Part shown: positions 45,837-55,597 of the stretch, piece by piece | Layout of the letters: every line of letters starts with the position of its first letter | How positions within the stretch are numbered: the first letter of the stretch is position 1 | DNA from: Atopobiaceae bacterium | GTDB taxonomy: Bacteria > Actinomycetota > Coriobacteriia > Coriobacteriales > Atopobiaceae | Assembly (NCBI GenBank): GCA_022655215.1 | Contig: JALCUE010000002.1 | Location: 360,386-424,385 of the forward strand | DNA: 64,000 nt | Direction of reading: 5' to 3' | Translations under genes and position numbers: made by a program | The notes under the pieces: generated by a model | Database searches by the model: none | What the model was told of the DNA's origin: nothing | Seen by the model: only the letters and a program-made list of their open reading frames with translations

Positions 45837-46937
45837 ATGGCACGCGCAATCGGACTCATCACCACGAATTACTCCACCAAGAACCCGAGCGCCCTCACCG
45901 AGGAGAGGCCCGTGGCGTCCCTGCCGTACCTGGGCCGTTACCGCCTCATCGACTTCCCGCTGTCGAACATGGTGAACGCCGGGATCCGCACGGTGGGCGT
46001 CGTCATGCCGTACAACTATCGCTCGCTGATCGACCATGTCGGCTCGGGCAAGGACTGGTCGCTCGACCGCAAGAACGGCGGCCTGTTCGTGCTCCCCGGC
46101 ACTGCCTTCGGCACCTCCCGCACCGGCGCGCGCTTCCTGCTGCGCGACATCGAGCACAACAAGGTCTTCCTCGAGAGGGACACGGCCCCCTACGTGGTCT
46201 GCTCGGCCTCCAACATCGTCTGCAACGTGGACTACCACGCGCTCATCGACGCCCACGAGGCGAGTGGCGCCGACATCACCGTCCTGTGCCAGAGTGCGGA
46301 CGGCGCCGACGAGGACATCACCAAGTTCGACGTCAACGACGGCCGCGTCTGCGGCGTGAGCCATGGCGTGGGCTTCGGCGACACCGCCTTCCTCGACTGC
46401 TTCGTCATCAGCCGTGATCTGCTGCTGAACCTCCTCGAGTGGTTCTCGGCGGTCGACTACCTCGACCTGTTCGAGGCGCTGCAGAACGACTTCCAGCGCT
46501 TCGACGTGAGGCCGTTCATGTTCGAGGGCTATGCCGCGGGCATCTTCAACGTGAGGTCGTACTTCCGCCACAGCATGGACCTGCTCAACCCGAGCATCGA
46601 CGACCAGCTGTTCATGCCCGGCCGTCCGGTCCTCACGAAGGCACACGACAACCCGCCCGCCAAGTACGAGAGGGGCAGCCACGTCTGCAACTCGCTGGTC
46701 TCCGCGGGGTGCAGGATCCGGGGTGCCGTCTCCGACAGCGTCCTCGGCAGAGGTGTTATCGTCGAGTCCGGCGCCACGGTGCGCAACAGCATCGTCATGC
46801 AGTCCTGCGTCATCAAGAGCGGCGCTCGCGTCGAGAACGCCATCGTCGACCGCAACAACGTGATTCCGGCTCGCACCGAGCTGAGGGGGACTCCCGAGGC
46901 GGTGCTCGTCAAGGGGAAGGGCGAAGTCACAGAATGA
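45837..46937 (+). CDS. glgD: Glucose-1-phosphate adenylyltransferase, GlgD subunit
   Basis: 366 residues, homologous to GlgC but without the GGxGxRL nucleotide-binding loop: the N-terminus reads ARAIGLITTNYSTKNPSALTE and then LPYLGRYRLIDFPLSNMV. This is the diagnostic feature of GlgD, a mostly regulatory or low-activity subunit that raises the activity of GlgC. Its stop overlaps the glgA start (ATGA), so translation is coupled. GlgD is typical of Firmicutes; finding it in a high-GC actinobacterium fits Coriobacteriia. Confidence 0.93.
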   Translation: MARAIGLITTNYSTKNPSALTEERPVASLPYLGRYRLIDFPLSNMVNAGIRTVGVVMPYNYRSLIDHVGSGKDWSLDRKNGGLFVLPGTAFGTSRTGARFLLRDIEHNKVFLERDTAPYVVCSASNIVCNVDYHALIDAHEASGADITVLCQSADGADEDITKFDVNDGRVCGVSHGVGFGDTAFLDCFVISRDLLLNLLEWFSAVDYLDLFEALQNDFQRFDVRPFMFEGYAAGIFNVRSYFRHSMDLLNPSIDDQLFMPGRPVLTKAHDNPPAKYERGSHVCNSLVSAGCRIRGAVSDSVLGRGVIVESGATVRNSIVMQSCVIKSGARVENAIVDRNNVIPARTELRGTPEAVLVKGKGEVTE

Positions 46938-48934
46938 GCGAAGCAAACGGCAAGCTGCGTGTCCTGCTCGTCGCCTCCGAGGCCGCCCCGTTCGTGAAGA
47001 CGGGCGGCCTGGGCGACGTGGTGGGGTCCCTGCCCGTGGCGCTCGCGTCGGCTGGCGTGAACGTGTCGGTGATGCTGCCCAAGTACGGCTTCATCCCCGA
47101 GGAGTGGCAGGAGAGGATGGAGCACGTCTGTGACTTCAACCTCAACCTCGGTTGGCGCTATCCCTACTGCGGGATCGAGCGCCTGGACTACAAGGGCATC
47201 GACTTCTACTTCGTGGACAACGAGGACTACTTCAGACGCGATGGCGCGTACGGCTACTTCGACGACGGCGAGAGGTTCGCGTTCTTCTCGAAGGCCGTGT
47301 GCGAGAGCCTGCAGTACGTCCCCGAGCTCGCCTGCGACGTCCTTCACTGCAACGACTGGCAGACCGCCCTCGTGCCGGTGTTCCTGCGTGAGTTCTACCA
47401 GGGAATTCCCCTGTACGAGAACATCAAGACCGTCTTCACCGTGCACAACGTCAAGTTCCAGGGCCAGTACTCGGATGACGTGCTGGGCGACGTCTGTGGT
47501 CTGGCGGGGATCCCGGCTGCCGCGAGCCAGCTGTCGTTCGGTCCCAAGACCATCAACTTCATGAAGGGCGCGCTGTCCTACTCCGACATCCTCACCACCG
47601 TGAGCCCGTCGTATGCCGAGGAACTCAAGATGCCGTTCTATGGCGAGCACCTCGACTACATGTTCCGCCAGCGTGAGGACTCCCTGTACGGCATCCTGAA
47701 CGGCATCGACGTGGACGAGTACGACCCCACGCATGACGACACCATCGCCTCGCGCTTCTCGGCTGACGACATGTCCGGCAAGGCCGCGTGCAAGGCCGCC
47801 CTCCAGGAGGAGCTGGGTCTCGAGGTCAACCCGGAGCGCCCGCTCATGGTCATGGTCGGTCGTCTCACCGCCCAGAAGGGGCTCGACCTCGTGCAGTACG
47901 CGCTCGAGAGCCTGCTGTCGCGCACCGTCCAGGTCGCGATCCTCGGCACGGGCGACAAGAGCTACGAGGACTCGCTGCGCTACTTCGACTGGAAGTACCA
48001 CGACTCCATGCGCGCCTGCATCGCCTTCGACTCGGCGCTCGCGCACCGCATGTACGCCGGCGCGGACATGTTCCTCATGCCCTCGCTGTTCGAACCCTGC
48101 GGCCTGTCCCAGATGATCGCGATGCGCTATGGCACGCTTCCCATCGTCCGCGAGACGGGAGGCCTGCGCGACTCCGTCACCCCGTACAACCACTTCACGG
48201 GCGAGGGGACCGGCTTCAGCTTCGCCAACTTCAACGGCGACGAGATGCGTGACTGCGCCCTCGAGGCATCCGAGGTCTTCTGGACCGACAAGGACGCCTG
48301 GCGGTCGATCATGCGCAACGCCATGGAGACCGATTTCAGCTGGGCCCGTGCCGCCGACCAGTACATCGACATCTACAAGGGGCTCCATCCCGAGATCGAG
48401 CTGGCTGCAGAGAAGCCCGAGCCTGCGGAGAAGCCCGAGCCTGCGGAGAAGCCCGAGCCTGCGGAGAAGCCCGAGCCTGAGCCCAAGCCCAAGCCTGCGG
48501 AGAAGACCGAGGCCAAGACCGCCTCGAAGCCGAAGGCGAAGCCCATCCCGAAGGCGAAGGCTGCTCCCGCCGCCAAACCCATTCCCAAGACGACGAGTGC
48601 CAAGCCGAAGCCCGCTGCCGCCAAGGCCACGAAGCCCAAGGCGACGAAGCCTTCGGCTGCCAAGACCACGGCCGCCACGCCCAAGCCAGCTGCCAAACCC
48701 AAGACCACGGCCGCCACGCCCAAGCCAGCTGCCAAACCCAAGACCACGGCCGCCACGTCCAAGTCAGCCGCCAAGCCGAAGACCACGGCCGCCAAGGCCA
48801 CGAAGCCCAAGCCGGCCGCGAAGCCCAAACCAGCCGCCACGCCCAAGCCTGCCGCGAAGCCCAAGGCGACGTCGCCCAAGACCCGCAGCGTCTCGGGACT
48901 CAAGAAGAAGGGGTCCTCCGCGGGGCGAGGCTAG
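46934..48934 (+). CDS. glgA: Glycogen synthase with long charged repeat tail
   Basis: 666 residues. GT5: the ADP-glucose motif VKTGGLGDVVGSLP (about 22-35), HCNDWQTALVP, and the C-terminal FEPCGLSQMIAMRYGT with catalytic Glu. The enzyme proper ends near residue 490 (YIDIYKGLHPEIEL). What follows, about 175 residues, starts with four AEKPEP units, then continues with KPKA/AAKPK repeats to a basic end (GLKKKGSSAGRG). Ordinary bacterial GlgA is about 480 residues. A similar tail occurs on glgB of the same operon but not on glgP, glgC or glgD. The start forms ATGA with the glgD stop. Confidence 0.94.
   Translation: MSEANGKLRVLLVASEAAPFVKTGGLGDVVGSLPVALASAGVNVSVMLPKYGFIPEEWQERMEHVCDFNLNLGWRYPYCGIERLDYKGIDFYFVDNEDYFRRDGAYGYFDDGERFAFFSKAVCESLQYVPELACDVLHCNDWQTALVPVFLREFYQGIPLYENIKTVFTVHNVKFQGQYSDDVLGDVCGLAGIPAAASQLSFGPKTINFMKGALSYSDILTTVSPSYAEELKMPFYGEHLDYMFRQREDSLYGILNGIDVDEYDPTHDDTIASRFSADDMSGKAACKAALQEELGLEVNPERPLMVMVGRLTAQKGLDLVQYALESLLSRTVQVAILGTGDKSYEDSLRYFDWKYHDSMRACIAFDSALAHRMYAGADMFLMPSLFEPCGLSQMIAMRYGTLPIVRETGGLRDSVTPYNHFTGEGTGFSFANFNGDEMRDCALEASEVFWTDKDAWRSIMRNAMETDFSWARAADQYIDIYKGLHPEIELAAEKPEPAEKPEPAEKPEPAEKPEPEPKPKPAEKTEAKTASKPKAKPIPKAKAAPAAKPIPKTTSAKPKPAAAKATKPKATKPSAAKTTAATPKPAAKPKTTAATPKPAAKPKTTAATSKSAAKPKTTAAKATKPKPAAKPKPAATPKPAAKPKATSPKTRSVSGLKKKGSSAGRG
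48407..48478 (+). repeat. Four 18-bp tandem repeats in the glgA tail
   Basis: Four units of GCGGAGAAGCCCGAGCCT (first unit one mismatch), each encoding AEKPEP. This marks the acidic-to-neutral start of the tail. Confidence 0.9.
48662..48778 (+). repeat. Three 39-bp tandem repeats in the glgA tail
   Basis: Units at 48662, 48701 and 48740, the first two identical and the third with several changes, encode KTTAATPKPAAKP-type sequence. They probably arose by slippage within the coding region. Confidence 0.85.
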
Positions 48935-48968
48935 GCCCTTCGTAGGGGCCGGAACGGACAACCGTCAC

Positions 48969-51900
48969 ATGAGAGCAACGCACAACAGCAGGGACGCCGC
49001 CTACAGGTCCCCCTTCGGGGCCGTCGTCGTGGGAGGCTCGGTCACGCTGTCGGTCGACGTCTGGGATGACCCGGACGTCGTCTGCACATGCAGGACCTGG
49101 GTCGATGGGGAAGGTGAGACCTACCTGCCCATGACCGGCATGCCGAGCGGCGATCACATGCGCTTCTCGTGCGAGATCGCCTGCGATGCCCCTCGGATCC
49201 TCTGGTACTGCTTCGTCCTGGAGTACTCGGGGGCGGTCGTGCGCTACCTCGGAGCCCGGGAGGGCAGGACCGGTGGCGAGGGCGTCATCTACGACCACAT
49301 GCCACCGTCGTTCCAGGTGACGGTCTACCAACCGCGCGAGGTGAAGCCCGCCTGGTACGAGAACGCCATCGTCTACCAGATCTTCCCTGACAGGTACCGC
49401 AGGGGGGCGGGCTGGCGCGAGAACGTCGAGGCCTCCCTCGGCCATCATAGGAACGGTCCGGCCCGCAGGCTCGTCGAGGATTGGGACACCCCTCCCACGT
49501 ACGACAAGGACGAGCAGGGCCGCATCAAGTGCTGGGACTTCTACGGTGGCACCCTCTCGGGCATCCGCGAGGAGCTTCCCCATCTGCGCGAGATGGGCTT
49601 CACCGCCCTCTACATCAACCCGATCTTCGAGGCCGCGAGCAACCATCGCTACGACACGGCCGACTACATGCGCATAGATCCCATGCTCGGGACCGAGGAG
49701 GACTTCCGTGCCCTCTGCGCGGACGCCGCCGAGCAGGGCATCTCCATCATCCTGGACGGCGTGTTCAACCACACCGGGTGCGACTCCCTCTATTTCAACA
49801 AGTACGACAACTACCCGGGTCCCGGCGCCTACCAGAGCGAGGACTCCCCGTACCGCAGCTGGTACAAGATAGGGGAGGACGGCAAGAGCTACTGCAGCTG
49901 GTGGGGCGTGGGCGACCTGCCTGACGTGGAGGAGACCGAGCCCGCCTATCGCGACTTCATCTTCGGCAAGGACGGCGTCGTGCCGCATTGGCTCGAGCGT
50001 GGCGCGCGTGGCTGGCGTCTTGACGTGGCCGACGAGCTGCCCGATGACTTCATCGCGGGCATCAAGGGGTCGCTGCTGGCCACCAAGCCTGACGGAGTGC
50101 TCCTGGGCGAGGTCTGGGAGGATGCCTCCAACAAGATCAGCTACGGCCAGCTCAGGCGTTACCTGCTGGGTTCCGAGCTCGACTCTGCGATGGACTATCC
50201 GTTCCGCACGGCCCTCCTCGACTTCCTCACCGGCGCCATCCCGGCCGGCGAGGTCGCCGAGCGTCTCGAGTCCCTGCTCGAGAACTACCCGCCCGATGCC
50301 TTCGCGGAGGCGCTGAACCTCCTCGGGAGCCATGACCGCACGCGACTCCTCAGCGTGCTGGGCGGCGCCCCCGACCCGGGCTCGCTGTCCGAGGCCGACC
50401 GCGCCGCGTACCGTCTCGACGACGGCCAGCGCGGCCTTGCCAAGGGACGGCTCTGGCTCGCCGCCCTCGTCCAGATGACGATGCCGGGTGTGCCCTGCGT
50501 CTACTACGGTGACGAGGCTGGGATGGAGGGTCTCACCGACCCCTGCAACCGCGCGGGCTTCCCCTGGGGCCATGAGGACCCCGACTGCGAGACGATCTAC
50601 CACAACGCCATCATGCTGAGGAGGTCGTCCGACGTCTTCGTGGCCGGCTCGTTCGAGCCCTTCTCGGAGGGGGACGACGTCTTCGGGTTCTGGCGTCAGG
50701 ACGGCGGGGAGTCATATGCCGTCATGGTGAACAGGAGCCTGTCGGAGCCGCGCGAGGTGAGCGTCCGCGTACGTGGCGAGGCCGTCGACGACCTGGTGGG
50801 CGGCGTGCCCGTGCGTGTGTCCGAGGGACGCGCCCATGTCACTCTGGCCCCTCTCGGCAGCGCGGTGCTCTACTTCCACGAGGCGCACAGGCTCTCGAAG
50901 CCGATGGACCGTGGTGCGGGCGTGCTCTGCCACGTCACGAGCCTGCCCGGCGGGGCGGACGGGAGAGGCACGCTGGGCGAGCCCGCGCATCGGTTCGTGG
51001 ACTGGCTCGAGCGCTGCGGCATCCGCTACTGGCAGGTGCTTCCGGTGAATCCCACCGACTCCTTCGGGAGCCCCTATGCCGGAGTGTCCGCGCTCGCGGG
51101 CAACACGAGCCTGCTCGAGCTTTCCGGCACCACGCTGGACGAGCGTCTCGCCGCCTTCGATCCCGCCCATGACGAGGGGTTCCGCGAGTTCGCCGTGAGG
51201 AACTCGGACTGGCTCCTCCCGTATGCCACCTTCATGGCCGTGCACGACGCCAACGGCGACGTCCCCTGGCAGGAGTGGCCCGCCGAGCTCAGGACCTTCG
51301 ACCCGGCGCTCGCCGAGAGGGACGACCTCGCGGATGCGGTCACCGCCCACGAGTTCCTGCAGTACGAGTTCGATCGCGAGTGGGATGACCTCCATGCCTA
51401 CGCGAACGCCCACGGCGTCTCGATCATCGGGGACATGCCCATGTACGTCTCGTCGGACTCCTCCGACGTCTGGGCCAACCGTTCCCTGTTCCATCTGGAC
51501 GAGCAAGGCCATGCCCACGAGCAGGCAGGCACCCCTCCGGATGCCTTCGCCACCTCGGGTCAGCTCTGGGGCAATCCCACCTATGACTGGGATGCCATGG
51601 CCAGGGACGGCTTCGCGTGGTGGATGTCCCGTCTCGGCCGTGCCTTCAAGCTCTACGACCGCGTGCGTCTCGACCACTTCCTGGGGTTCTCGGCCTACTA
51701 TTCCATCCCCGAGGGGGCGTCTGCGAGCGAGGGCCGTTGGCTCAAGGGCCCCGGCATCGCCCTGTTCGAGCAGGCCCACGACCTCTTCGGACCGCTCCCG
51801 GTCATCGCGGAGGACCTCGGCACCATCACGCCGGCGGTCCGGGCGCTCGTGGCGCAGGGCGGCTTCGACGGCATGGACGTGCTGCAGTTCGCCGACGGCG

Positions 51901-52232
51901 ACGTCAGGCAGGGTTACGAGCCGCGACCGGGCAAGGTCTCCTACACGGGCACGCATGACACGCAGACCCTGCTGGGCTGGGTCGAGTCGCGATTCGGCGT
52001 GACCGGTGACGAGGCTCGCACCACGGCCGATCGTCTCATCTGCGCGGTATGGGCGAGCTCCGCCGACGTGGCCGTCATGCCGCTCCAGGACGTGCTCGGC
52101 CTCGACGATGCCGCACGCATGAACGTGCCGGGCACCGCCGAGGGCAACTGGCGTTGGCAGACCGTGTCCGACGAGCTCTCCAAGTCCGAGGCGTTCCTGC
52201 GTGAGATCACACGCGAGGCGGGCAGGGACTAG
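48969..52232 (+). CDS. GH13 alpha-glucan hydrolase fused to GH77 4-alpha-glucanotransferase
   Basis: 1087 residues in two enzymes. Residues about 1-110 form a beta-sandwich of CBM34/CBM48 type. A GH13 barrel follows (NAIVYQIFPDRYRRG about 131; LDGVFNHTG about 262; nucleophile Asp in GWRLDVADE about 350; acid/base Glu in LGEVWED about 379; GSHDRTR about 454), resembling neopullulanase/maltogenic amylase. From about 645 a GH77 domain begins (GVLCHVTSLPGG), with Asp in VRLDHFLGF (about 900), Glu in VIAEDLGT (about 947) and GTHDTQT (about 992). The fusion would both trim and rearrange maltodextrins, complementing GlgP in glycogen breakdown. The ATG at 48969 has a weak ribosome site (AGGGGCCGGAACGG); it lies 34 bases after glgA. 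Earlier in-frame starts would run inside glgA and are rejected. Confidence 0.92.
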   Translation: MRATHNSRDAAYRSPFGAVVVGGSVTLSVDVWDDPDVVCTCRTWVDGEGETYLPMTGMPSGDHMRFSCEIACDAPRILWYCFVLEYSGAVVRYLGAREGRTGGEGVIYDHMPPSFQVTVYQPREVKPAWYENAIVYQIFPDRYRRGAGWRENVEASLGHHRNGPARRLVEDWDTPPTYDKDEQGRIKCWDFYGGTLSGIREELPHLREMGFTALYINPIFEAASNHRYDTADYMRIDPMLGTEEDFRALCADAAEQGISIILDGVFNHTGCDSLYFNKYDNYPGPGAYQSEDSPYRSWYKIGEDGKSYCSWWGVGDLPDVEETEPAYRDFIFGKDGVVPHWLERGARGWRLDVADELPDDFIAGIKGSLLATKPDGVLLGEVWEDASNKISYGQLRRYLLGSELDSAMDYPFRTALLDFLTGAIPAGEVAERLESLLENYPPDAFAEALNLLGSHDRTRLLSVLGGAPDPGSLSEADRAAYRLDDGQRGLAKGRLWLAALVQMTMPGVPCVYYGDEAGMEGLTDPCNRAGFPWGHEDPDCETIYHNAIMLRRSSDVFVAGSFEPFSEGDDVFGFWRQDGGESYAVMVNRSLSEPREVSVRVRGEAVDDLVGGVPVRVSEGRAHVTLAPLGSAVLYFHEAHRLSKPMDRGAGVLCHVTSLPGGADGRGTLGEPAHRFVDWLERCGIRYWQVLPVNPTDSFGSPYAGVSALAGNTSLLELSGTTLDERLAAFDPAHDEGFREFAVRNSDWLLPYATFMAVHDANGDVPWQEWPAELRTFDPALAERDDLADAVTAHEFLQYEFDREWDDLHAYANAHGVSIIGDMPMYVSSDSSDVWANRSLFHLDEQGHAHEQAGTPPDAFATSGQLWGNPTYDWDAMARDGFAWWMSRLGRAFKLYDRVRLDHFLGFSAYYSIPEGASASEGRWLKGPGIALFEQAHDLFGPLPVIAEDLGTITPAVRALVAQGGFDGMDVLQFADGDVRQGYEPRPGKVSYTGTHDTQTLLGWVESRFGVTGDEARTTADRLICAVWASSADVAVMPLQDVLGLDDAARMNVPGTAEGNWRWQTVSDELSKSEAFLREITREAGRD

Positions 52233-52333
52233 CTCCGGCACCCTTGAGGGCAATATGGGGCCTGTGTGCTGCCACGTCGTGGATGTTAAACTCGGGTCTT
52301 GCGGAGTCCATGCGAAGAGGAGGGCCACGGATC

Positions 52334-55300
52334 GTGTCGGAAGACATCAAGCTCTTTGTCTCATGCCATAAGCCTGGCGTCCACATGCCCGAAAACGACC
52401 TGCTCCAGCCCATACACGTGGGCGCGGGCATCTCCTCGGTCACGTTGCCGGGGATGCTGCGCGACGACACGGGCGACAACATGTCAGGGTCGAACCGTTC
52501 GTACTGTGAGCTCACAGGCCAGTACTGGGCATGGAAGAACGTCGAGGCGGACTACTATGGCTTCCTCCACTACCGCCGCTACCTGAACTTCTCCGGCGTC
52601 GAGATGCCCATACACCACGAGCCGTTCATCTTCGGTGACGTCGTGTTCGACCGCAACGACGACGAGACCCTCTCGCGCATCGGGTTCGACGAGGCCACCA
52701 TGCGTCCCATCATCGAGGCGCATGACTTCATCGCTCCGACCCCCATCGCCACGCCCGACGGCGTCAACGTCTACGAGCAGTACCGACTCTCGTGTGGCCA
52801 CCACATCGAGGACCTCGACCTCGTCCTCGACATCATCGAGCACGAGTATCCCGACATCTGGCCGTCGGCCAAGCGCTACCTCGAGCAGGACAAGCTCTAC
52901 GTGTGCAACATGTTCGTGATGAGGCGCGAGATCTTCCGCGACTACTCCGCCTTCCTGTTCGACGTCCTCGGCCGTCATGCCAAGCTCGCCGACACCTCCC
53001 ACTACACGCCGGTGGCGCGCAGGGTCGAGGGGTACCTGGGCGAGAGGATCTGCGGGATGTACCTCACCTACCTCTACGACAAGGGCCTGGATGGCATCGA
53101 CCTCCAGCGCGTCTACTTCCGCGACGTCACGGAGCCGGGCTTCTCGGCCGCCGCCCCCGCCCATCGAGAGGCGGGGCTCACGTTCGGCCCCGTCACACGC
53201 GGCATGGGCAAGGTCTTCTGCTCGATCGAGGGTGCCGGCGGGGTGAGGCTCACGGCCACGTCCGTCCTCGCCGACGGCACGGAGGTCCCCGCCAAGGTGG
53301 TCCCCACCAAGGGCGGTCCCGTGCTCGTGCTCTCGGTCATGTCCTCCGACCAGACGGCCACGGTGAGGATGGGAGACGACGTCGCCACGACGTCGCGACG
53401 CTTCCCTGCGACACTCACCAAGCTCGAGTCCCAGAAGAACACGTTCCTGCGCAACCACGAGGCCAACGTCGTGAGGAACTGCGACAGGAATCCCCCTTCG
53501 GCCGCGGACGTGAGGGTCCGTCCCGGCAGGATCATCTCCGACGTCGACGGCACGGACATCATCCAGGGCACGGTGACGATCCCGCTCGCCGACGGCCAGG
53601 CCGCCGACGAGCTCGTGGAGGTCTTCGCGAACGGTCCTGACGGCAGGCGTGCCTCCGGTGGGGACTGGATATGCCTTTCCGACGAGGTCATAGCCAGCGG
53701 CGACCAGCCGCAGCCACGGCTGCGCAGGGTCTCCTTCTCGCTCAGGGTCCCGAGGCTTCCGAGCTACATGATCTGGGCGCGCTTCCCCGATGGGGGCAGG
53801 CAGGACGGCTTCTCCGCGATCGAGCCCCACATCACCCGGACCATGAGGCACGACTGGGCCGCCATCGTGGAGCCTGCCGCCAAGTCGGACCGCTATGACT
53901 ACTGGTTCCGCGACGTGCATCGTGTCTTCCCCGGGGAGCTCGAGGTCGAGCGTTCCACCCACTTCGGGACGGAGCCCACGTTCTCCATCATCGTCCCGCT
54001 CTTCAGGACCCCCATCGACTTCCTCCGCGATATGGCCGACTCCGTCCTCGCGCAGTCCTACGCGAACTGGGAGCTCGTCCTCGTGGACGCGAGTCCGGAG
54101 GACGCCGAGCTCTCGGCCGTGGTGGACGAGTACTGCAGGCGCTATGCCCGCATCAAGCGCGTCGACGTGGCCGAGAACCGTGGCATCACCGAGAACACCA
54201 ACGAGGGCATCAAGGCGGCCGCCGGCGATTTCCTCTGCTTCCTTGATCACGATGACGTCATCGAGCCCGATGCGCTGTATTGCTACGTCCGTGCCATCAA
54301 CGAGCGCCCGGACACGGACATGCTCTACTGCGACGAGGACAAGCTCAAGGACGGTCGCTACGTCGAGCCGTTCCTCAAGCCCGACTGGAACCCCGACCTT
54401 CTCCTGGGGATGAACTACGTCTGCCACTTCCTCACGGTGAGGAAGTCGATCGTCGACGGACTCGAGCTCCCCGGGAGGGAGTACGACGGTTCGCAGGACT
54501 GGCACATGACCTTCCGCGTGGGCGAGAGGGCCAGGCACGTCTACCACGTGCCGCGCGTTCTCTACCACTGGCGCATACACGAGAACTCAACGGCCGCGAG
54601 CGCGGCGCAGAAGGACTACACCCTCGACTCCAGCCTCCTGTCGGTCCGCACGCATCTCGAGCGGTCGGGCATCAAGGGAACGGTGCGTGAGTCGCCCCTC
54701 TCGCCCCGACGCTTCGTGGTCGACTACGACCTCGCCGACCGGCCGCTCGTCTCGATCGTCATCCCGAACAAGGACAACGTCCGCATGCTGGCCCGTTGCC
54801 TCACCTCCGTGCTGCGTCACTCGACCTACTCGAACTACGAGGTCGTCATCGTGGAGAACAACAGCACCGATCCCGAGACCTTCGCCTACTACGAGCAGGT
54901 CTGCCGTGCCCACGGCAACGTGAGGGTCGTCACGCTCGAGGGCATGGAGGGCTTCAACTTCTCCCGCATCGTGAACTTCGGCGTCGCCGCGTCCAAGGGT
55001 GACTACGTCCTCATGCTCAACAACGACGTCGAGGTCCTGACGCCTGGTTGGATCGAGCAGATGCTGGGGAACTGCATGCGGGAGGACGTGGGCGTCGTGG
55101 GCGCCAAGCTCCTCTTCCCCGACCACACCACCCAGCACGCCGGCGTGACCTTCGGTACCGAGGGACCATGCCACCTCTATTACCTGCTGCCGGAGCGCGT
55201 CGGAGGCAACTTCGAGGCGACCCTGCTGGCTCGTGACATGGTCGCCGTGACGGGTGCCTGCCTCATGATCTCGCGCGAGGAGTATGACGCGGTGGGCGGC

Positions 55301-55597
55301 ATGGAGGAGGGCCTGGCCGTCAACTACAACGACGTCGACCTCTGCCTCAAGGTGGTCGAGCGTGGCCATCACGTCGTGTACTGCCCCACGGCCCAGCTCC
55401 TCCATTACGAGTCGGTCTCCCGTGGCTCCGAGACCTCGGGTGACAAGGCGCGGCGGTTCCGCACCGAGAAAGGCGAGTTCATGCGTCGCTGGCCCGCCTA
55501 CTTCGAGGACGGCGACCCGTTCGGCAATCCGAACTTCATCCCGGGCAACGCATACTGCGCCCTGAACGCGACGGTACTGAGGGGAGACTGGCAATGA
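52334..55597 (+). CDS. DUF4422 - GT2 - GT2 multidomain glycosyltransferase
   Basis: 1087 residues from GTG 52334 (GAGGAGGG about 10 bases before; the protein then starts MSEDIKLFVSCHKPG). Residues about 4-235 form a DUF4422 domain (GSNRSYCELTGQYWAWKN and YYGFLHYRRYL), itself a glycosyltransferase-like fold. A non-catalytic beta-rich linker (about 250-540) follows. A first GT2 domain starts SIIVPLFRTP (about 550) with LDHDD (about 637); a second starts VSIVIPNKDN (about 804) with the MLNNDVEVL motif (about 895) and NYNDVDLCLK (about 1000). It should build a repeating cell-surface polysaccharide, probably rhamnose-containing given rfbD and rfbB next door. Its stop overlaps the rfbD start (ATGA). 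Confidence 0.9.
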   Translation: MSEDIKLFVSCHKPGVHMPENDLLQPIHVGAGISSVTLPGMLRDDTGDNMSGSNRSYCELTGQYWAWKNVEADYYGFLHYRRYLNFSGVEMPIHHEPFIFGDVVFDRNDDETLSRIGFDEATMRPIIEAHDFIAPTPIATPDGVNVYEQYRLSCGHHIEDLDLVLDIIEHEYPDIWPSAKRYLEQDKLYVCNMFVMRREIFRDYSAFLFDVLGRHAKLADTSHYTPVARRVEGYLGERICGMYLTYLYDKGLDGIDLQRVYFRDVTEPGFSAAAPAHREAGLTFGPVTRGMGKVFCSIEGAGGVRLTATSVLADGTEVPAKVVPTKGGPVLVLSVMSSDQTATVRMGDDVATTSRRFPATLTKLESQKNTFLRNHEANVVRNCDRNPPSAADVRVRPGRIISDVDGTDIIQGTVTIPLADGQAADELVEVFANGPDGRRASGGDWICLSDEVIASGDQPQPRLRRVSFSLRVPRLPSYMIWARFPDGGRQDGFSAIEPHITRTMRHDWAAIVEPAAKSDRYDYWFRDVHRVFPGELEVERSTHFGTEPTFSIIVPLFRTPIDFLRDMADSVLAQSYANWELVLVDASPEDAELSAVVDEYCRRYARIKRVDVAENRGITENTNEGIKAAAGDFLCFLDHDDVIEPDALYCYVRAINERPDTDMLYCDEDKLKDGRYVEPFLKPDWNPDLLLGMNYVCHFLTVRKSIVDGLELPGREYDGSQDWHMTFRVGERARHVYHVPRVLYHWRIHENSTAASAAQKDYTLDSSLLSVRTHLERSGIKGTVRESPLSPRRFVVDYDLADRPLVSIVIPNKDNVRMLARCLTSVLRHSTYSNYEVVIVENNSTDPETFAYYEQVCRAHGNVRVVTLEGMEGFNFSRIVNFGVAASKGDYVLMLNNDVEVLTPGWIEQMLGNCMREDVGVVGAKLLFPDHTTQHAGVTFGTEGPCHLYYLLPERVGGNFEATLLARDMVAVTGACLMISREEYDAVGGMEEGLAVNYNDVDLCLKVVERGHHVVYCPTAQLLHYESVSRGSETSGDKARRFRTEKGEFMRRWPAYFEDGDPFGNPNFIPGNAYCALNATVLRGDWQ

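Noticed and set aside
41850..48778. Tandem repeats in glgB/glgA as a possible CRISPR array
   Set aside because: Repeats are contiguous, in frame and without unique spacers; they encode Lys/Ala/Pro tails.
46439..48968. Upstream extensions of glgA (from 46439) and of the GH13-GH77 gene (from 48129)
   Set aside because: They run inside glgD and glgA respectively and read as low-complexity shadow sequence; the family N-termini start at 46934 and 48969.
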